NCBI GenBank assembly: GCA_019973155.2
Contig: BPQB01000020.1
Location: 186,001 to 250,000, forward strand
From: Phanerochaete sordida
Lineage: Eukaryota > Basidiomycota > Agaricomycetes > Polyporales > Phanerochaetaceae
Direction: 5' to 3'
DNA: 64,000 bases
In this document: positions 1 through 12,506 of the stretch, piece after piece
Layout: every line of letters starts with the position of its first letter
How positions within the stretch are numbered: position 1 is the stretch's first letter
The notes under the pieces: generated by a model
Seen by the model: the letters and a program-made list of their open reading frames with translations, nothing else
Databases searched by the model: none
What the model was told of the DNA's origin: nothing
Translations under genes and position numbers: made by a program

Positions 1-1596
1 CGTAGCTAAGCGATCTCTGGCTAACGATGATGTAGCGTGCACCACCTGTACCTCGCCGATACTCGGAGTTTGTCATATTATGGGACTGTTTAGTTCGTCG
101 ATACGCTTTCCGACTTCTACCACCGCTTCCACCCAAACGACTCGGACGTGAGTGCTCTCGGAATATGATATCGGACATCTGACTGAGTAGCATCCAATTC
201 AGCCGATGAGAGCTTCATTGAGCAGCGCAGGTATGTAGGCACCTCTCAGCGGTTAGAGCAGGATCTCATCGCAGCTCTGACGTAGGAGGGGTTTAGCCCG
301 CTTCTTGAACTTTGTCATGTAAGTTTCCTGCCTTCGAGCGGATCAAACATGCTGACGTCCCGTCCAGCAACCATCCTATCATTAAAGAAGATGGACTGCT
401 CGCCGTATTTCTGACAGAGCCGTCTTTCGAGGCTTGGCGGAAGCACTCCGCCATCTCATACGAGGAAGAGTCCGCTAGTAAGCGTGTAGACCGCGTCGAA
501 GAGATGAGCATACCGAGCGATCTCGAGGACAAGCTTGCGTACGTAAACAAGTTCCGCGAAGCTCGTTTTCGGCTCTGACTCTGACCGTAATGCAGGGTTG
601 TCCGCGGCAAGATTAGCATGCTCATTGAGCAATGGCAAAAGATCTGCATTCTCGCCGAGCGCATGATAAAGCGGCGCGAGGCAGCAGCGGTACGGGTCCC
701 TCCCACTGTTCCACGGCGGCCTTTCATGCCAGCTCATTTCGGCTTGCCTTCATTTTCTTCCGACGACATTGCCGACAACGCCTCGATGGCCTCATCCGTA
801 TTCTCTGGCCTCATGCATCCCCGGCGTGCATTGGATGACCCCTCGCAGGCGGATACTGCGAGGTTGACCAACGCCCTGAAAGTGGTAGCCGAGGTCAACA
901 CCAAGTGCTGGCGCGGGGAAGAGTGCGAACTGTGCTCTGGTGTCCGTCAAGGAGTGTCAAACGTTGCTGCGCACACCCAGCAGCACGGCGACGCTCTTGA
1001 ACATCGCGTAAGTGCCAAGTGTATCTACCACTGTCTGTCATGCTAATACGACTATAGGCGCGTACCTTGTTGTACTCGACTCTTGAAGCTCTCAAGGTAC
1101 CTCGTCCACCCAAAATTGCAGGACCGCGCCGCTCACATACTTTGCAGGGTCAGAGGGATCTCTACATCGCCACGCGCGACCTCTTCATTCGCCATGACCG
1201 CTTGTCCGGTGACCAGGTTGACAAGATGAAGAAGCGCGTGGAGACGAACTCGCTAAAGTTGGAGAGCGTCAAGCAAGGCCAGAAACCTGGTTGGGAAGTT
1301 GAAGCAGACAAGCTCTCAGGCTTGATTGAGAAGGACCAGGCAGGCATTGCGGCAGCCCTCAACCGTAGAGTCTTCATTCGAGCCAGGTGTGTTGCGATCC
1401 TGCCGCATTTTCATAACAACGCTGACTCTGTCGCAGCATGTGGCATGAGCTGCGTGTTGTACTGCACAACCGGGAGAATACTCTTCTCACGGAGGCCGCG
1501 AAGGCGTTCGCTCGAGAAGAGCGAGACTTCTCCGAAGGTGTCACCGCGACTTGGGGCCGCCTCGTCGAGGCACTGGAGCCGATGCCATACGAATAA
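1..1596 (+). CDS. MVP1: MVP1-type sorting nexin (PX-BAR), 5' partial
   Basis: Sorting nexin expected to bind PI3P on endosomes and help retrieve vacuolar sorting receptors. The window opens inside the PX domain: the first exon reads RRYSEFVILWDCLVRRYAF followed by the Pro-rich loop LLPPLPPKRLGR, then a donor near 148. Further exons give HPIIKEDGLL, FLTEPSFEAWRKH, a BAR-like helical region with IEQWQKICILAERM, CWRGEECELCSGVR and HDRLSGDQV, and the end WGRLVEALEPMPYE just before the TAA. At least eight short introns are needed. The spacing of these motifs matches fungal Mvp1/SNX8. The N-terminus and start of PX lie outside the window. No frameshift is visible. Family assignment is strong; exact splice sites are inferred. 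Confidence 0.88.
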
Positions 1597-1829
1597 GTGA
1601 TGGCGAAAGACATTTTGGATGCTTGAGGATGGACGGACGACTGGGTTCGAAATTTATACTTCATCGTATTAGGATACCACTGCATCACGACTATGACGAC
1701 CTCTTATGACATTTTGCCACCTCTGCTCTGACATGCTCACGCGGGAACGAAGAAAGAAAAACAGACAGATTAACAGCGGATATGCGTACCACAACTAGGT
1801 ATACGGTAGACTACACACTACACAGCTGC

Positions 1830-4800
1830 TCATTGATTCCACCTCTGTGGTGAACCCCACTGTCGCTCAGGCGAACCACCGGGCTGCCCCCCTCTTCCAC
1901 GCCCTCGTCCCCGTCCTCCCCATCCAGAATCCCGCGGCCTGTCGCCCTGCTGATGCTGGTTATGCTGGTTCCCCCGCGCGCGACCCCTTCCGCCGCCTCT
2001 GCCACGATGTCCACGGTCGCCACCTCTGTCGAACGAATCGTATTGGTGCCCCGCAGGCGGCGGCGCGCCGTACCCATACGGCGGCGGACCATGCTCGAAC
2101 GGCGGTGGTGCATATGGCGCGTGCGGCATCGCGTGCTGCGGGCCAGCAGCAGGCGGGAACGACGAAAATGGCGGTCCAGGGAAGCCTGCCCACTGCGGAG
2201 GCGGCGCCGCAGCGGGTGGGATCGCGCCGGGCATCGTCGTCGGAGGCAGCGTCCCAGGGGGCATCTGCGGCGCAGCTGGCGGAAGCTGCGGTGCAGAAAG
2301 CGGGGGAATCGGCATCTGGCCGTTGGCGGAGAGCGTGCGCAACATGAGCTGGATCTGTTCTGGGGTCAGCGCCGCAATTTCTGGGAGGCCAGACGAGATA
2401 GGCGCAGGCGCAGAGGGTATTGGCGGAGTGCTGGACGACAACTGAGGTTGCAATGGGATGGGCGGTACTTGCGGAGGCTGGATCGGGTGCTGACCGGAAC
2501 CTGCAGGTGCGAGCCCTGTCAGCGTGGGGGTGGGAGTTGGCGGGATGGGAGAGTTTGTTGCTGGTACGTTCGGCGGCGGCATGTTTGGAGGTGGAGCAAG
2601 CTTGCCCTTCGTCAGGACGTAGATGCCAATCATGTAACTGTGCTTCCGTATCCTGGGTATTTGCAGATCGTCTAGGAGCTCGACGAACTCGGGCAGCGGT
2701 TCGCTGGCCGGGAGCGGAACGATGTACAGCTCACGGCCGGGATGGTGGTCCTTCGGCCGGTGACCCCAAGGGAAGATGAGTCCATGCCGCCTGTAAATAG
2801 GTCATGTCAATGGTCGCTACTATGACGGAGATAAGAGATACTCACCCTTTGTCGAGGAGGTATTTTGATAACAAGTCGAAGCTCGCTGCGCTGGCCTCCG
2901 ACTCTGGTGAGAACGCCACCGCGATGAGCTCGCGTGACACGTTGAGCCTTGACTGGGTGAGGTACTGCGCAGACTTGTTGACGGGTACTCTGCCATCGAT
3001 ACGCAAGTGGTCGACTGGAAAGAGCGTCTTCCACAGGGGAGAGTCGGCTTCCAGTTTGGTTCCACCAGCTTGTCGTGCCTTGACATCCACCTCTTGCGGG
3101 ATGGTGGAGTCCAACGGCATGCTGACCTGCAAACATTTGTGATACATATGTCAAAGAGAAACCTGCGAACGCATACCTTGCCAGACCAAACCGGGCTTTG
3201 GGCATCGTACGCTGCCTGGATGTCCTCCGGAGTTTGCGGGGGTACTGGAGTCGCAGCCCTTGTGGGCTCCGCGTCCTCGTCGCCGCCGTTGAGGAACATG
3301 TCGAAATCCTGGTCGTTCGCCTCTTCTCCGATGATCTCTACGCCAAGGGGCGACGCCGTCATGGGCTCCTGCGGGCGCTCCTCTTGCATCGCCACATCCT
3401 GAGGCTCCGGGACCGGTGGCGCGTTCTCGTCCTTGGGCGACCAGATCGCATTTAGGTCGAAGGAAGGGCGCGAGGCGAGCTCGGGATGGGAGGACCGCGA
3501 CGCGAAAGGCGAGATACCGGTGAGGGGCGTCGGGAGGGATGGTTCGTCGGGGGACCGCGCGTCGTGCGGAGCGGGCGCGCTGTCGGCAATCGGCGGGAGG
3601 GCGGGCGCGGCGAGCGAGATGGAGACCTCCTGGCCGGGCTCCTCGTCGATGTTGATGAGGTCCGCGAGGTTGAGCTCATGCTCGACGGGCGTCGGCGGCG
3701 CGAACTCAGACGCCGTGTGCACGAAGAGCGGGTTCACGGGCGGCCTGCCCAGTGCGCCGGGGTCACTCGTGCTCGTGTGCAGTGCGTGCATCGGCACCGG
3801 CGGCGGCGCGCCCCAGCTGGGCGTGATAGGCGTCACAGGCGAGTCAGGCGGGAGCGAGGCCCGCGCCGCAGCCTGCCTCTGCGCCTGCAGCTTCAGTCGC
3901 TCCTGCCGCTCGCGCTCAATCCGCTCCTCCTCCTCCTGCTCACGCTCCCGTTCACGATCGCGTTGAGCCCCGCCAGACACATCCTCAATGTCTTGGATGC
4001 CTTTGTGCGTCATCTTCGCTCGTGGCATAACCGTCTTCTTCAGAATGGAGTGTTCCAAAGCCTCCTGCTCGGCCTGCCTGATAGATTGTTTCGTCTCCTC
4101 GTCTGCCAAATCAGTAGAGGACATCGTAGATAGCTCTTTAGGACTGATATGAGACGCGGCAATCCGCTTGTGCAGCACGACTCGGTCAGGCTTGCTCAAG
4201 TTGAATGTAAGCATACGGAAACGCTCCCTTTGAAAACACGCGAATTAGCAGGATGAAGCGGTGAAGCACGAAGACACTTACTTGTACTTGGCGGCGACAC
4301 TGTGCTTGCCTGTCTTCGCATCAGGTTCAGCATAGATTTCGAACATGCACTCCTCCAACTCCGTTGTGAAACGGTTCGCCCTATTCTCGATCTGCTCCTT
4401 CTCTTCCGCAGTCAGCTCTTCAGGTTTCTTCTCGGTAGGCAGCTGGTCATTTTCTGCGGTATCATCCAGGACGGGGTATCGCAGGAAAATGTCGCGGAAG
4501 AGTTCTTGCAGCTTGGTCAAACAATACTTTCTCGCAGCGTCTGCACCGGCGTTCGAGGCGTCGGATTCCGAACGCTTGCGTTTAGGTTCCGGCTGGTGCG
4601 ACGCTGTGGACTGCCTGCGCTTCAGGGGTCCGCTTGGGCCTGGCGAGGCGGACACAGTCCGCACTCGCGTGCCTGTCGAGGCGGTGCTGGGACGACGTAT
4701 GTGCTTCACGGTGGTCCTGCGTTTCGAGTCATTGTCCGACTCTGACTCTTCGTCGCTGGTAGGCGGCTGGGCTCGGCGACGCTGCGGAAGGCATGTCAGC

Positions 4801-5908
4801 AGGAGTGTGACAGTGTACGGATGACGAGACGCACCTTGGGCCTTGCCTTGACGCTCTCTGCCACGAAATCGTCCCCACTCTCATCGTTCGTCGACTCCTC
4901 CGGCTCGGACTCTTTCTTCGGCGTAGGTGCAGGAGATGGCTGTTTCTTCACACGAACAGCGGTAGGCGCAGGGGTGGCGTTGCGATCTTCTAGTGCCTCC
5001 GGGCCCTCCCAGTCCACTAAAGATAAAATAATCGGTCAGTACTTGGTCCATTACATCGACGGCTTGGAAGAATGAAAGGTGTGCAGGTAACATGTGTCCC
5101 CATCATCGCGCAAGCTATTTCTCACGTCCTTTAGACGCAAGCAAATAAGCTGCAGCTAGTATGACGGCATAGTATACGTAGAGCAATGTCCAAGAGTTCC
5201 GCCACATCGTTCATAGTGCCAACATGTTTCGGCAGCCCCAGAAGCGAGACGGAATGTCTTTGACGGCCGCAAACTCACTCTGGTCACTGCCAAACAACGA
5301 CGACGGCGAGGACTAGTGCTCAGCTGCTCTACTATGGGATGCACGAGGACACAGGGGACATCGCATGTTGTTACTACATGATATTGCGTGAAGTACATGA
5401 TGGAAACGGAAGACGGCGGTCGCGGACACCCTACAAGCCGAAGCAAAAGGGGGTAAGGATAGAAAGCACGATACTCACTGACTGTTTGGAGGCCCGTCTT
5501 CTCGTGACACGAGGGACAGACGAATAGTTCTGCGCAACGAAAGGGGTAAAGATGAGGATCACCGGAGTAGGGCGCACGAAAACGACGACGACTTACGGAT
5601 GTCCTCCGCATCACGCTCGTCCAAATCCACGCACTTGAAATGATACCTACGGCATGGCGTTAGCTTGAAAGTGATAAGGAAATGGAATCAAGAGCGCACA
5701 TTTCTTTACATTCAGAGCACAGGATCATGGGAGATCCGTCGTCTGGCTGTCTGCACGAGCAGTACAGCTTGTGGGCTTTTCCTGCGGGCTTTGACTTCGA
5801 CCTGAGTTCTGCAGAGCTCCCGTTCTGCTTTGTAGCATTTTCCTTCTCGCTGCTGTTGTGCTGCGAGGAGGAAGCCTGTGTTTGTCTGCGGAGGATGCGA
5901 GTCGACAT
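1830..5908 (-). CDS. BYE1: BYE1-like transcription elongation regulator (PHD, TFIIS middle domain, SPOC)
   Basis: Nuclear protein expected to bind RNA polymerase II through a TFIIS central domain and chromatin through a PHD finger. Reading on the minus strand, the N-terminus MSTRILRRQTQ is followed by the PHD (YCSCRQPDDGSPMILCSEC, then YHFKC and FVCPSC), which is split by introns. A basic Ser/Glu-rich linker follows. Next is the TFIIS-M domain (ARKYCLTKLQELFRDIF, ELEECMFEIY, KYKERFRMLTFNL). After a long Pro/Ser linker comes a SPOC-like domain (VSMPLDSTIPQEVDV, DHLRIDGRVP, SYMIGIYVLTKGKL). The tail is Pro- and Arg-Gly-rich and ends RWNQ. The C-terminal zinc ribbon of true TFIIS is absent, as in Bye1. 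An in-frame ATG 39 nt upstream (5947) is an alternative start. The aromatic residue before the zinc-binding His appears to be Met. Confidence 0.85.
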
Positions 5909-6178
5909 GGCCGTAAGGAACACACCCAGTGTGGGAAAATTGTGCACAGGCCATGACGATCATCTGCCCTCAGACAAGCGCCCGGCTTTCCAGCGTCTGT
6001 TCCGCGTGCCCCCGGCGCTTGCCGCAAGCTTGACCCGCGGCCGCCAGGCTCCAGCTCTGCAGCGTGTTTGCGGGCCTCCATGATCCTGACTTCTGCCCCT
6101 CCATCTCTGGCCGTTTGTTCTCTCAGGAGATAATCCTCGTTGAGCCGACACCCGTCCCAAAATTCTCTTACGACAATC

Positions 6179-9100
6179 ATGCCTTCACGACGCGACTTCG
6201 AAGCCGAAAGGCAGCCTTTACTTAGGCAAAGGGCCTTGGACGCGACCGAAGTCTATCCAATTATCCAGATGATTCGAAGTGTATGTCTACCCTTGATTTA
6301 TGTGCCGCCAATTGGCTCACGTCTCGCCCAAATTGTTGATTAGGACGCTATCGTGAGTCGCAGTGGGAGGTTACGTCGAAGGAAGGTCTCTGACCACATG
6401 AGATTGGTCTCATTGACAGCACTTCATTGGTACGTAAACCGAGTGCTTCCTGGAGACGCGGTACTGATAGGCTCTCAAGACACGCCGTTGACTGTCGAAG
6501 CGGTCAGTCATCAAAGCCGCTTTGGCCCACTCTGACGCACTCAGTCACCGGCCCTCACAGCTCACAGCTCCCGACCTCACATACACGCTCGTCAGACCAC
6601 TGGAAGAAAAATACAATGCTTTGCAGCGCAGAGGAAATCTTGCTGTCGTCTTCTGCTTTCTGCTCAATCGCGCGTATTTCCTGCGCGACCGCAACCTTAC
6701 CACCGCGTCCCTATCCCGCTCTCGAGGCGCGCTGTGCGAAATCTTGGCTACGCGGACTCTGCGGTATCACGCTACGAACATGCTCGAACTCTCTCTAGCC
6801 CTGACAACAAGCTGGCCGGTCTACTCCGGTGCGGACCCTGGGCTTATTGCTCGTGCGAGGGAAGAGCGCGACGACGACCTTGAGGAGCGTGTCGGGAATG
6901 CCATCGAAGTCGCCATCATCAGCCAGGCCAAGACGTTCATCAAGAGCTCTGCTTGCCAAAAGGTCATTGACGGTATCTGGAGGTATTTGTTCGATTATCC
7001 CGTCCCTAGCAAACACAGTAATAACAGATTTTATGTAGTGGGAAGATAGTATACCAAGCTGACAGTAGTCGTTCTATTCTCTCGGATGTACGTACTTATG
7101 TCCTGCAATGGATACACGGTGGGGATTTGACGTTAGACTCCCAGACATACAAGCGAAATCCGATTCACTTCTACGATCCGTATAAAGCTCCTCTGCTAGA
7201 CCACTACCGGTGTGTTGAGCCACCCAGTCCTCTAACCTTCCTCGTCCTAAACAATCTGTAGTTTGAAAGTGCCGGCAGTTCGATCGGTTCTCGAATACTC
7301 CAAGTAAGAGGCCGCTATGTGAGCTTCGGCCTGCAGGAGCTGACGAGACGAATAGCTTCCTCATACTTTTCATCCTATTTATCATCGCATTAGAGTTCAA
7401 CGAATTAGACAGGCTCAACACCGCGGAAGCTATATTTATGATCTATGCTCTTGGCTTCACTCTGGAAAAAGTCGCGGCCATGCAAGAACATGGTATCAAA
7501 GGTATACGCTATGCGCCACGGGACTTGCTCGCTTTCTGACGGGTATTGCTCCCAGTGTATTTCAAGGGTACATGGGTAAGCTTCTGCCTTCTTCCCGCTG
7601 TTCTCGCTTTCTAATGAAAGGACTCAGAACGGTTTCGATCTCGCTTTCGTCACGCTATTCTGCACATATGCCGTCCTCCGCCTATACGGGATATATCATT
7701 ATCGTACGCCTCCCCGCGTCCTTCCCTAGCCGTGCAGACACGCTCATATTCCGGACTACTAGATCCCTGGGCTCGCACAACCGGCATGGATTTTCTTGCT
7801 CTCATTGCTGTCCTCATGTTTCCCCGGTGAGCTTGCCTGGTCGCATCAACAACCGTGGACGGCAAACTTAACGCATATAATTCAGTCTCGCTTTCGTCAC
7901 GCTGCGGAACAACCTTATGGTTCTCGCTCTGCGAGCAATGATCGTGCAGTTCGTCGTCCTCGTGCTCATCGCTGCGTTCTGTTTTGGAGGGTTCTTGTAT
8001 GCCCTTTGGACGTATGTCGAGATTCCTAGGTCTTGCGACGCATCTAACGCTCTTTTCATCCTCTCAGGCTTTCCCGGAATGGGGCAGGGTATGTAGTCCA
8101 TTTACTAGTAATTCTTAGTTGCTAATAAAATCTACGATACAGGTACTCAGTTGGGTGCGTCAGAAGGGATCTATCGCTATAGGCTGTTAACTAAGGGCCG
8201 CTACAGTCAGATAGCCTGGTGGATGCTCGATCTCTTCTTCGGCTTGGACGCGAGCGGGTTCGACAGAGCCAGTGAGTGGCATGCCTGTATCCGATCCGTG
8301 GATCCTTCGCTCACAGGCCGCAGCGGAGTTCCATGGAGTGTTTGGGCCGTTCATGTTCATCACATATACCTGCCTGAGCAACACTATGCTTACCACAGGT
8401 GTGTCATTTCCAGACCACGAAGCGCACGCATGTTCTGACCTTTCGACAAGTTCTCGTCTCCATCCTATCGCACACCTTCACGACAATCAACGATGATGCC
8501 GTGGCAGAGGTAAGTGTGTATGCATGCCCCGCCTTACAACGTGCTCATATATGAGTAGGCTATGTTCCGCAGGGCTGTATCCACGATCGAAGGGTATGTA
8601 CTGCGACAATAGGTCTGCAGCAGGTGCTCACAAGCAGATAGTGTCAAGGCCGACTCGCTGTTCTCTTACCAGCCGCCGATCAACCTCATCGCACTGTGCA
8701 TGATGCTACCCGCCAGCTACATTCTATCCCCACGATGGTTCCACAAAGTGAATGTCTTCATGATCAGGTTCGTCCCTTCGAGGTTGTGATGTGGCTTTTC
8801 TCAAGCATGCATGTTTGGCAGATTGACTAGCTTCCCAGTGCTGCTGCTCATAGCACTGTACGAACGACAGGCAAAGCGCAGTGGGTCGCTGACGTTCTAC
8901 GAGACAATATCTGCGGCAGCGGAGAAGGTCATGGATACGCTGCCCCGCAGCCTGAAGCGGCTATGTGAGTGCCACCAACGTCTCATGACTCTCCGCAAAC
9001 TCACATCCTTGCCAGCGTTCTTCGAAGGTTTTACCGGGGCCGATGCGGATATCGATGCGGTGAGCCCTGAATTACAACTACCCTCCATTCCAAATACAAA

Positions 9101-9913
9101 TTGTGTCTGTGGCAGATATTCGAACTCGAGGAGCAGTTCGACGAGGCAGACGAGAGCGCTCTCGATCTCGAGGATAGCGCGATCCCACCCGTCGACGCCC
9201 GCGCCCATCGGCGGCAGTCCACCATGTCCCGGCACCGCCCCTCCTTCTCCGTCACGAGCGCCCGCAGCCAAGGCTCCGCACGGGCAGGCAACGGCACCAA
9301 CGGCGGCTCGCCGCCCGCCTCCCCAAAATCCTCCCCAAAATCCTCGCCCAAAAAGCCCGAGCTGCTCTCGCCCGCATCGGGCTCCGTGCCGCTCCCGCGC
9401 TCGCGCGCGCTGTCGCTGCTCTCGCGCGGCCTCGAGCTCGCCGCGAGCGCGCCGAGCCCGCTCGCGCAGGTCTTCCAGCCGCTCATCGTCTCGGACGAGC
9501 CGCCGCCCGAGGACACGAACGCACCGCCGCCCGCGAACGCCGCGCCCGGCGTGAGCTCCGTCGTGAGCTACGGCCCCGCGACGCGCCGCCGCGTGCCGAG
9601 CCTGCACCCGCAGCCCGCGCGGCGCGCGATGACCGTTGCGGTGCCTGCGGGCGACGCGCCGGCGCAGGGCGCGAGGCAGCGCTTCCCCGGCGTCGCGAGT
9701 CCCACAGCGCGCAGCGGGATCTCGGCGCTTGCGGCGCAGCCGTTATCGGAGAGCCCTGACGACGCTGCGCAGGGCGGGCCTACGGAGACGGCGGGGCAGA
9801 TCATCGACGAGGAGGGCGGGACGCTGACGAACAGGCTGGCGGCGATCGAGGAGCGGCAGAAGCGTATCGAGGACCTGCTCGTGCAGCTGACTGAGAATAT
9901 GCTGCGGCGGTAG
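6179..9913 (+). CDS. YVC1: YVC1-like vacuolar TRP-type cation channel
   Basis: Predicted vacuolar-membrane calcium-release channel. About a dozen short exons encode MPSRRDFEAERQPLL, then a soluble N-domain (LTYTLVRPLEEKYNALQRR, VFCFLLNRAYFLRDRN, REERDDDLEERVGNAIE). The transmembrane block follows (LILFIIALEFNELDRL, IYALGFTLEKVAAMQEHG, LVLIAAFCFGGFLYALW). The pore region reads IAWWMLDLFFGLDASGF, the filter region typical of fungal Yvc1 proteins, followed by TYTCLSNTML and SILSHTFTTINDDA. The cytosolic tail after PRWFHKVNVFMIRLTSFP is long and Ser/Pro-rich, with repeated SPKS units. It closes with a coiled coil (LAAIEERQKRIEDLLVQL) ending NMLRR. The start codon shares a ~270-bp divergent promoter with the BYE1-like gene. 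Exon borders between 7.0 and 9.1 kb are approximate. Confidence 0.8.
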
Positions 9914-10110
9914 CTTGGATGCTCTTTCGGACGGAATGACACGCGAGGGGCTCTGTGGTCAACGTGTATGCATCATATCCGGGGCATCCAGGACTTACAC
10001 GGGTATTCTACACTAAAACTACAGTAGCGCAAATACATACAGTAGCTCTCGCAGCGGCGTCGCATGATCGTACAGTTGTTCTACAACAGTGGGAGGGGAG
10101 AGCGGTTTTG

Positions 10111-11717
10111 TTACATGTGGAAGCGGGTGAGCTCGACGTTCACGGGCGGCCGCCGCGCGAGGTACCAGGTGAGCGAGTAGCACATGACAGCGATGCCGTA
10201 GCACATCGGCGTGCGCCAACGGAGGGAGCCACGCCGCGCGGGTGCGAACAGCTTGAGCGCGGCCAAGCTCGAGTGCAACCAGGAGACGAGCGGCGTGAGC
10301 GAGCGCTGGGTCGAGGGGAGCGCGGGCGACGGAGAGCTAGGGGCAGAGGGAGTGTCTTCAAATACAGAAGGAGCGGGCTCCGCCGCGACGACTGGCGGCT
10401 CGGCGGAGGTGGGAGAAGGAGGGACGACGACGACATATGGGGTGTCGGATTCCGGGGCAGGAGCCTCAGGAGCGGCTTCGGTGGGTTGCTGCTCAGCAGC
10501 AGGGACTTTGGGAGTGGAGTCCTCAGTGGGCAGTTCGACGAGTGCCTTGGCTTCGACGGACGTCGGAGCCGGTGACGGTGCGATGGTCTCAATGGTCTCA
10601 GAGATGATGACCTCGACAGTGGTGACGACTTCGGTGATGGTCGCGCTTCCGGACGACTCGGAGGTGGAGGCCTCCTCAGGCTCGGGCTCCGGGTCGAAGG
10701 TGGCTTCGATGACGACAGGAGCGTCGGTCGACACGTTCAATTCTATGGTCTCGACAATATCGAAGACGACGGTAGGCGCGAGTTCCGGGGAGGCGGAGGA
10801 CACGCTCTCGGTGTCTGCGGCGTAGGCGTCGTCAAAGGGATCCTTGGGGTACACCTCTACCGGAGCATCGGCTTCGTATGGCGCCGCTGCATCGTCTGAA
10901 AGTTGGAGGTTAGTATCGCGTGATGGTCCATAGTAATATAATCCACGTACCGATGGTGATGATGGTCGGGACGTCAACAATAGCAGAGGTATCCTTAACT
11001 TCAGGAAGAGGTTCGGCAACCTCCGGGACGGGGACCTCCTCAGCCTCCTCGGAGAGGAAGACAGGGGGGACTGGGTTGAACTCCTCTTCGTCGTCTACGG
11101 GCAGAGGGATGCTGGCTGGGTCGACAGCAGGCGCCTCATCGACTGGTGGGATCTCGGAGACCGCCTCATTGGCAGAGGCATCAGCCGCAGCTTGTTCCGG
11201 CTCGACATGAGGGATCCTGGAGGTGCACAGGAATCAGAAATAGTCCTAGAAACGGGGCTGGCGCGACTCACCCTGCAGGCTGGGACTCGAGCAGGTGCTT
11301 CTCGTTGTCGGACTGCGCGTCGCTGGCGCTCGACTCGGACGGGGCGCTCGAGTGGAAGGAGCTCGCGTCGTCGATGACGGCGGCCGCGAGCTTGTTAACG
11401 GTCTTGTGCTTGAGGATGCTGCCGGCAGAGCTTGCCGTGCTCGCGCGGCGGAGGGCCTTGACGGGGACCGCCTCGACGGTGAGGTCGATGACATGCGGCT
11501 CGGGCGAGGAGGCGGCGTGCACGGCGGGACCGGGCGCCTGCGCCTCGGTGACGGCAACACTGACTTGGGAGAGGCTCTGGTCGTGCTTGTGGATGCGGGG
11601 CCCGATGCTCGAGACGCGGCGCAAGAACTTGCGGACGCGCTCGCGCTTGGAGGGGGACGACTTGAGCGAGGAGGGCGCGGACTCGGCAGAGTCGACGGCG
11701 GTTGCGTTTCTGGGCAT
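10111..11717 (-). CDS. acidic low-complexity protein with one C-terminal membrane helix
   Basis: Not recognised as a named family. The N-terminus MPRNATAVDSAESAP leads into a basic patch (KRERVRKFLRRVSSIGPR). A long acidic Pro/Val/Glu/Ser-rich region follows, spread over about three exons with donors near 11217 and 10898. The last ~50 residues hold one hydrophobic stretch (TPMCYGIAVMCYSLTWYLA) flanked by Arg residues, ending VNVELTRFHM. There is no signal peptide, so a tail-anchored or single-pass protein with a large cytosolic acidic domain is the likely topology. A TATATAG box lies about 95 bp upstream on the same strand. The composition makes homology weak evidence; the intact frame and splice sites support a real gene. 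Confidence 0.6.
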
Positions 11718-11809
11718 GGTGCTGGTGATTGAATAACTTAGGCTTGGAGGCTGGAGTTGGGCGGGCTCGTTGTGGTGGGTCGAGCAGAGCCGGGTCGGAA
11801 GCGCAGGGG

Positions 11810-11817
11810 CTATATAG
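11810..11817 (-). promoter_or_regulatory. TATA box upstream of the acidic membrane protein gene
   Basis: On the minus strand the sequence reads GGCCTATATAGCCCC, about 95 bp before the start codon at 11717. The match to a TATA consensus and the GC-rich surroundings make it a plausible core promoter. It is not otherwise tested. Confidence 0.45.
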
Positions 11818-12353
11818 GCCTGCGGCGGGAGGATGCGTCAATTGAGGGCCTCCGTGCATGTGTCTACGGCCTGTACAAGGCGCCGATCATGCATGGTCGG
11901 CTGTGCTGGGGGGACGACCTGGACACGCCGCTGTCGCGCGGCGGGCCAAATGACCGTGACATAGCGTGGGCCTCGATACAACGATAGCCCTGCGTATCGC
12001 TTTCAGTTTAGCACTTCATATCGCTAGATCGTTCCTTACGGGCCTATTCGGAGGAATCCGACTCTTCCAGCCTGCTTCGAGATCTTGCATTGCATATCTT
12101 GCTCAGATTCGACCGCAGGTCTTCCGGTCTCGTCTCGGAGACATGCAATTTGGGGTCATGAAGTCAGCGCAGGGGTCTTTCTACCGTCAAGACACGTCGT
12201 GTTTCTGCGACGTTGCGAAAACGTCGTGAGAGTTGCGAGGGAACAAGGGCGGAGAAAGGCGCCGGAGCTTGCACTTCACCGAGAGTCAAATGGGACGTAA
12301 GGCACGTACCTCACTCTTTCAAGCGGTGGGCACGGTCTGCCTGTCAAAACCAC
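11818..12353. other. gene-free spacer up to the Mutator-like element
   Basis: Only short frames without fungal codon pattern or recognisable motifs are seen on either strand. It presumably holds the distal promoter of the acidic membrane protein gene. No repeat or RNA gene was found. Confidence 0.5.
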
Positions 12354-12362
12354 AGAGCAGAT
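12354..12362 (+). repeat. 9-bp target site duplication, left copy
   Basis: AGAGCAGAT stands directly before the left inverted end TAGTCTCG. The same nine bases follow the right inverted end at 13821-13829. A 9-bp duplication is the length produced by Mutator-family transposases. Confidence 0.8.
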
Positions 12363-12506
12363 TAGTCTCGCCTCCAGCCGTTCCCAGCGCACGCTCGGAC
12401 GGGGCCGAGCGGTGAATCCGTCGGACTTCGAAAAAGCGAAGTGGATTCACCTGCTAGAACGTCTGGTGAAAGTCGCTTCGGCGGGTGTGGATCGGTAACA
12501 CGTGAC
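12363..12506 (+). repeat. left terminal inverted repeat of the Mutator-like element
   Basis: Pairs with the reverse complement of 13680-13820. The innermost ~45 bases, from ACGTCTGGTGAAAGTCGC to AACACGTGAC, are nearly identical. The outer third is more diverged and has small indels. The homology stops abruptly after GTGAC. Confidence 0.8.

Noticed and set aside
1953..2675. 240-codon plus-strand frame
   Set aside because: Antisense shadow of the Pro/Gly-rich C-terminus of the BYE1-like gene; Arg-rich composition reflects the repeats opposite.
8897..9607. 236-codon minus-strand frame
   Set aside because: Mirror image of the Ser/Pro/Ala-rich tail of the YVC1-like gene; the plus strand carries the conserved channel motifs.
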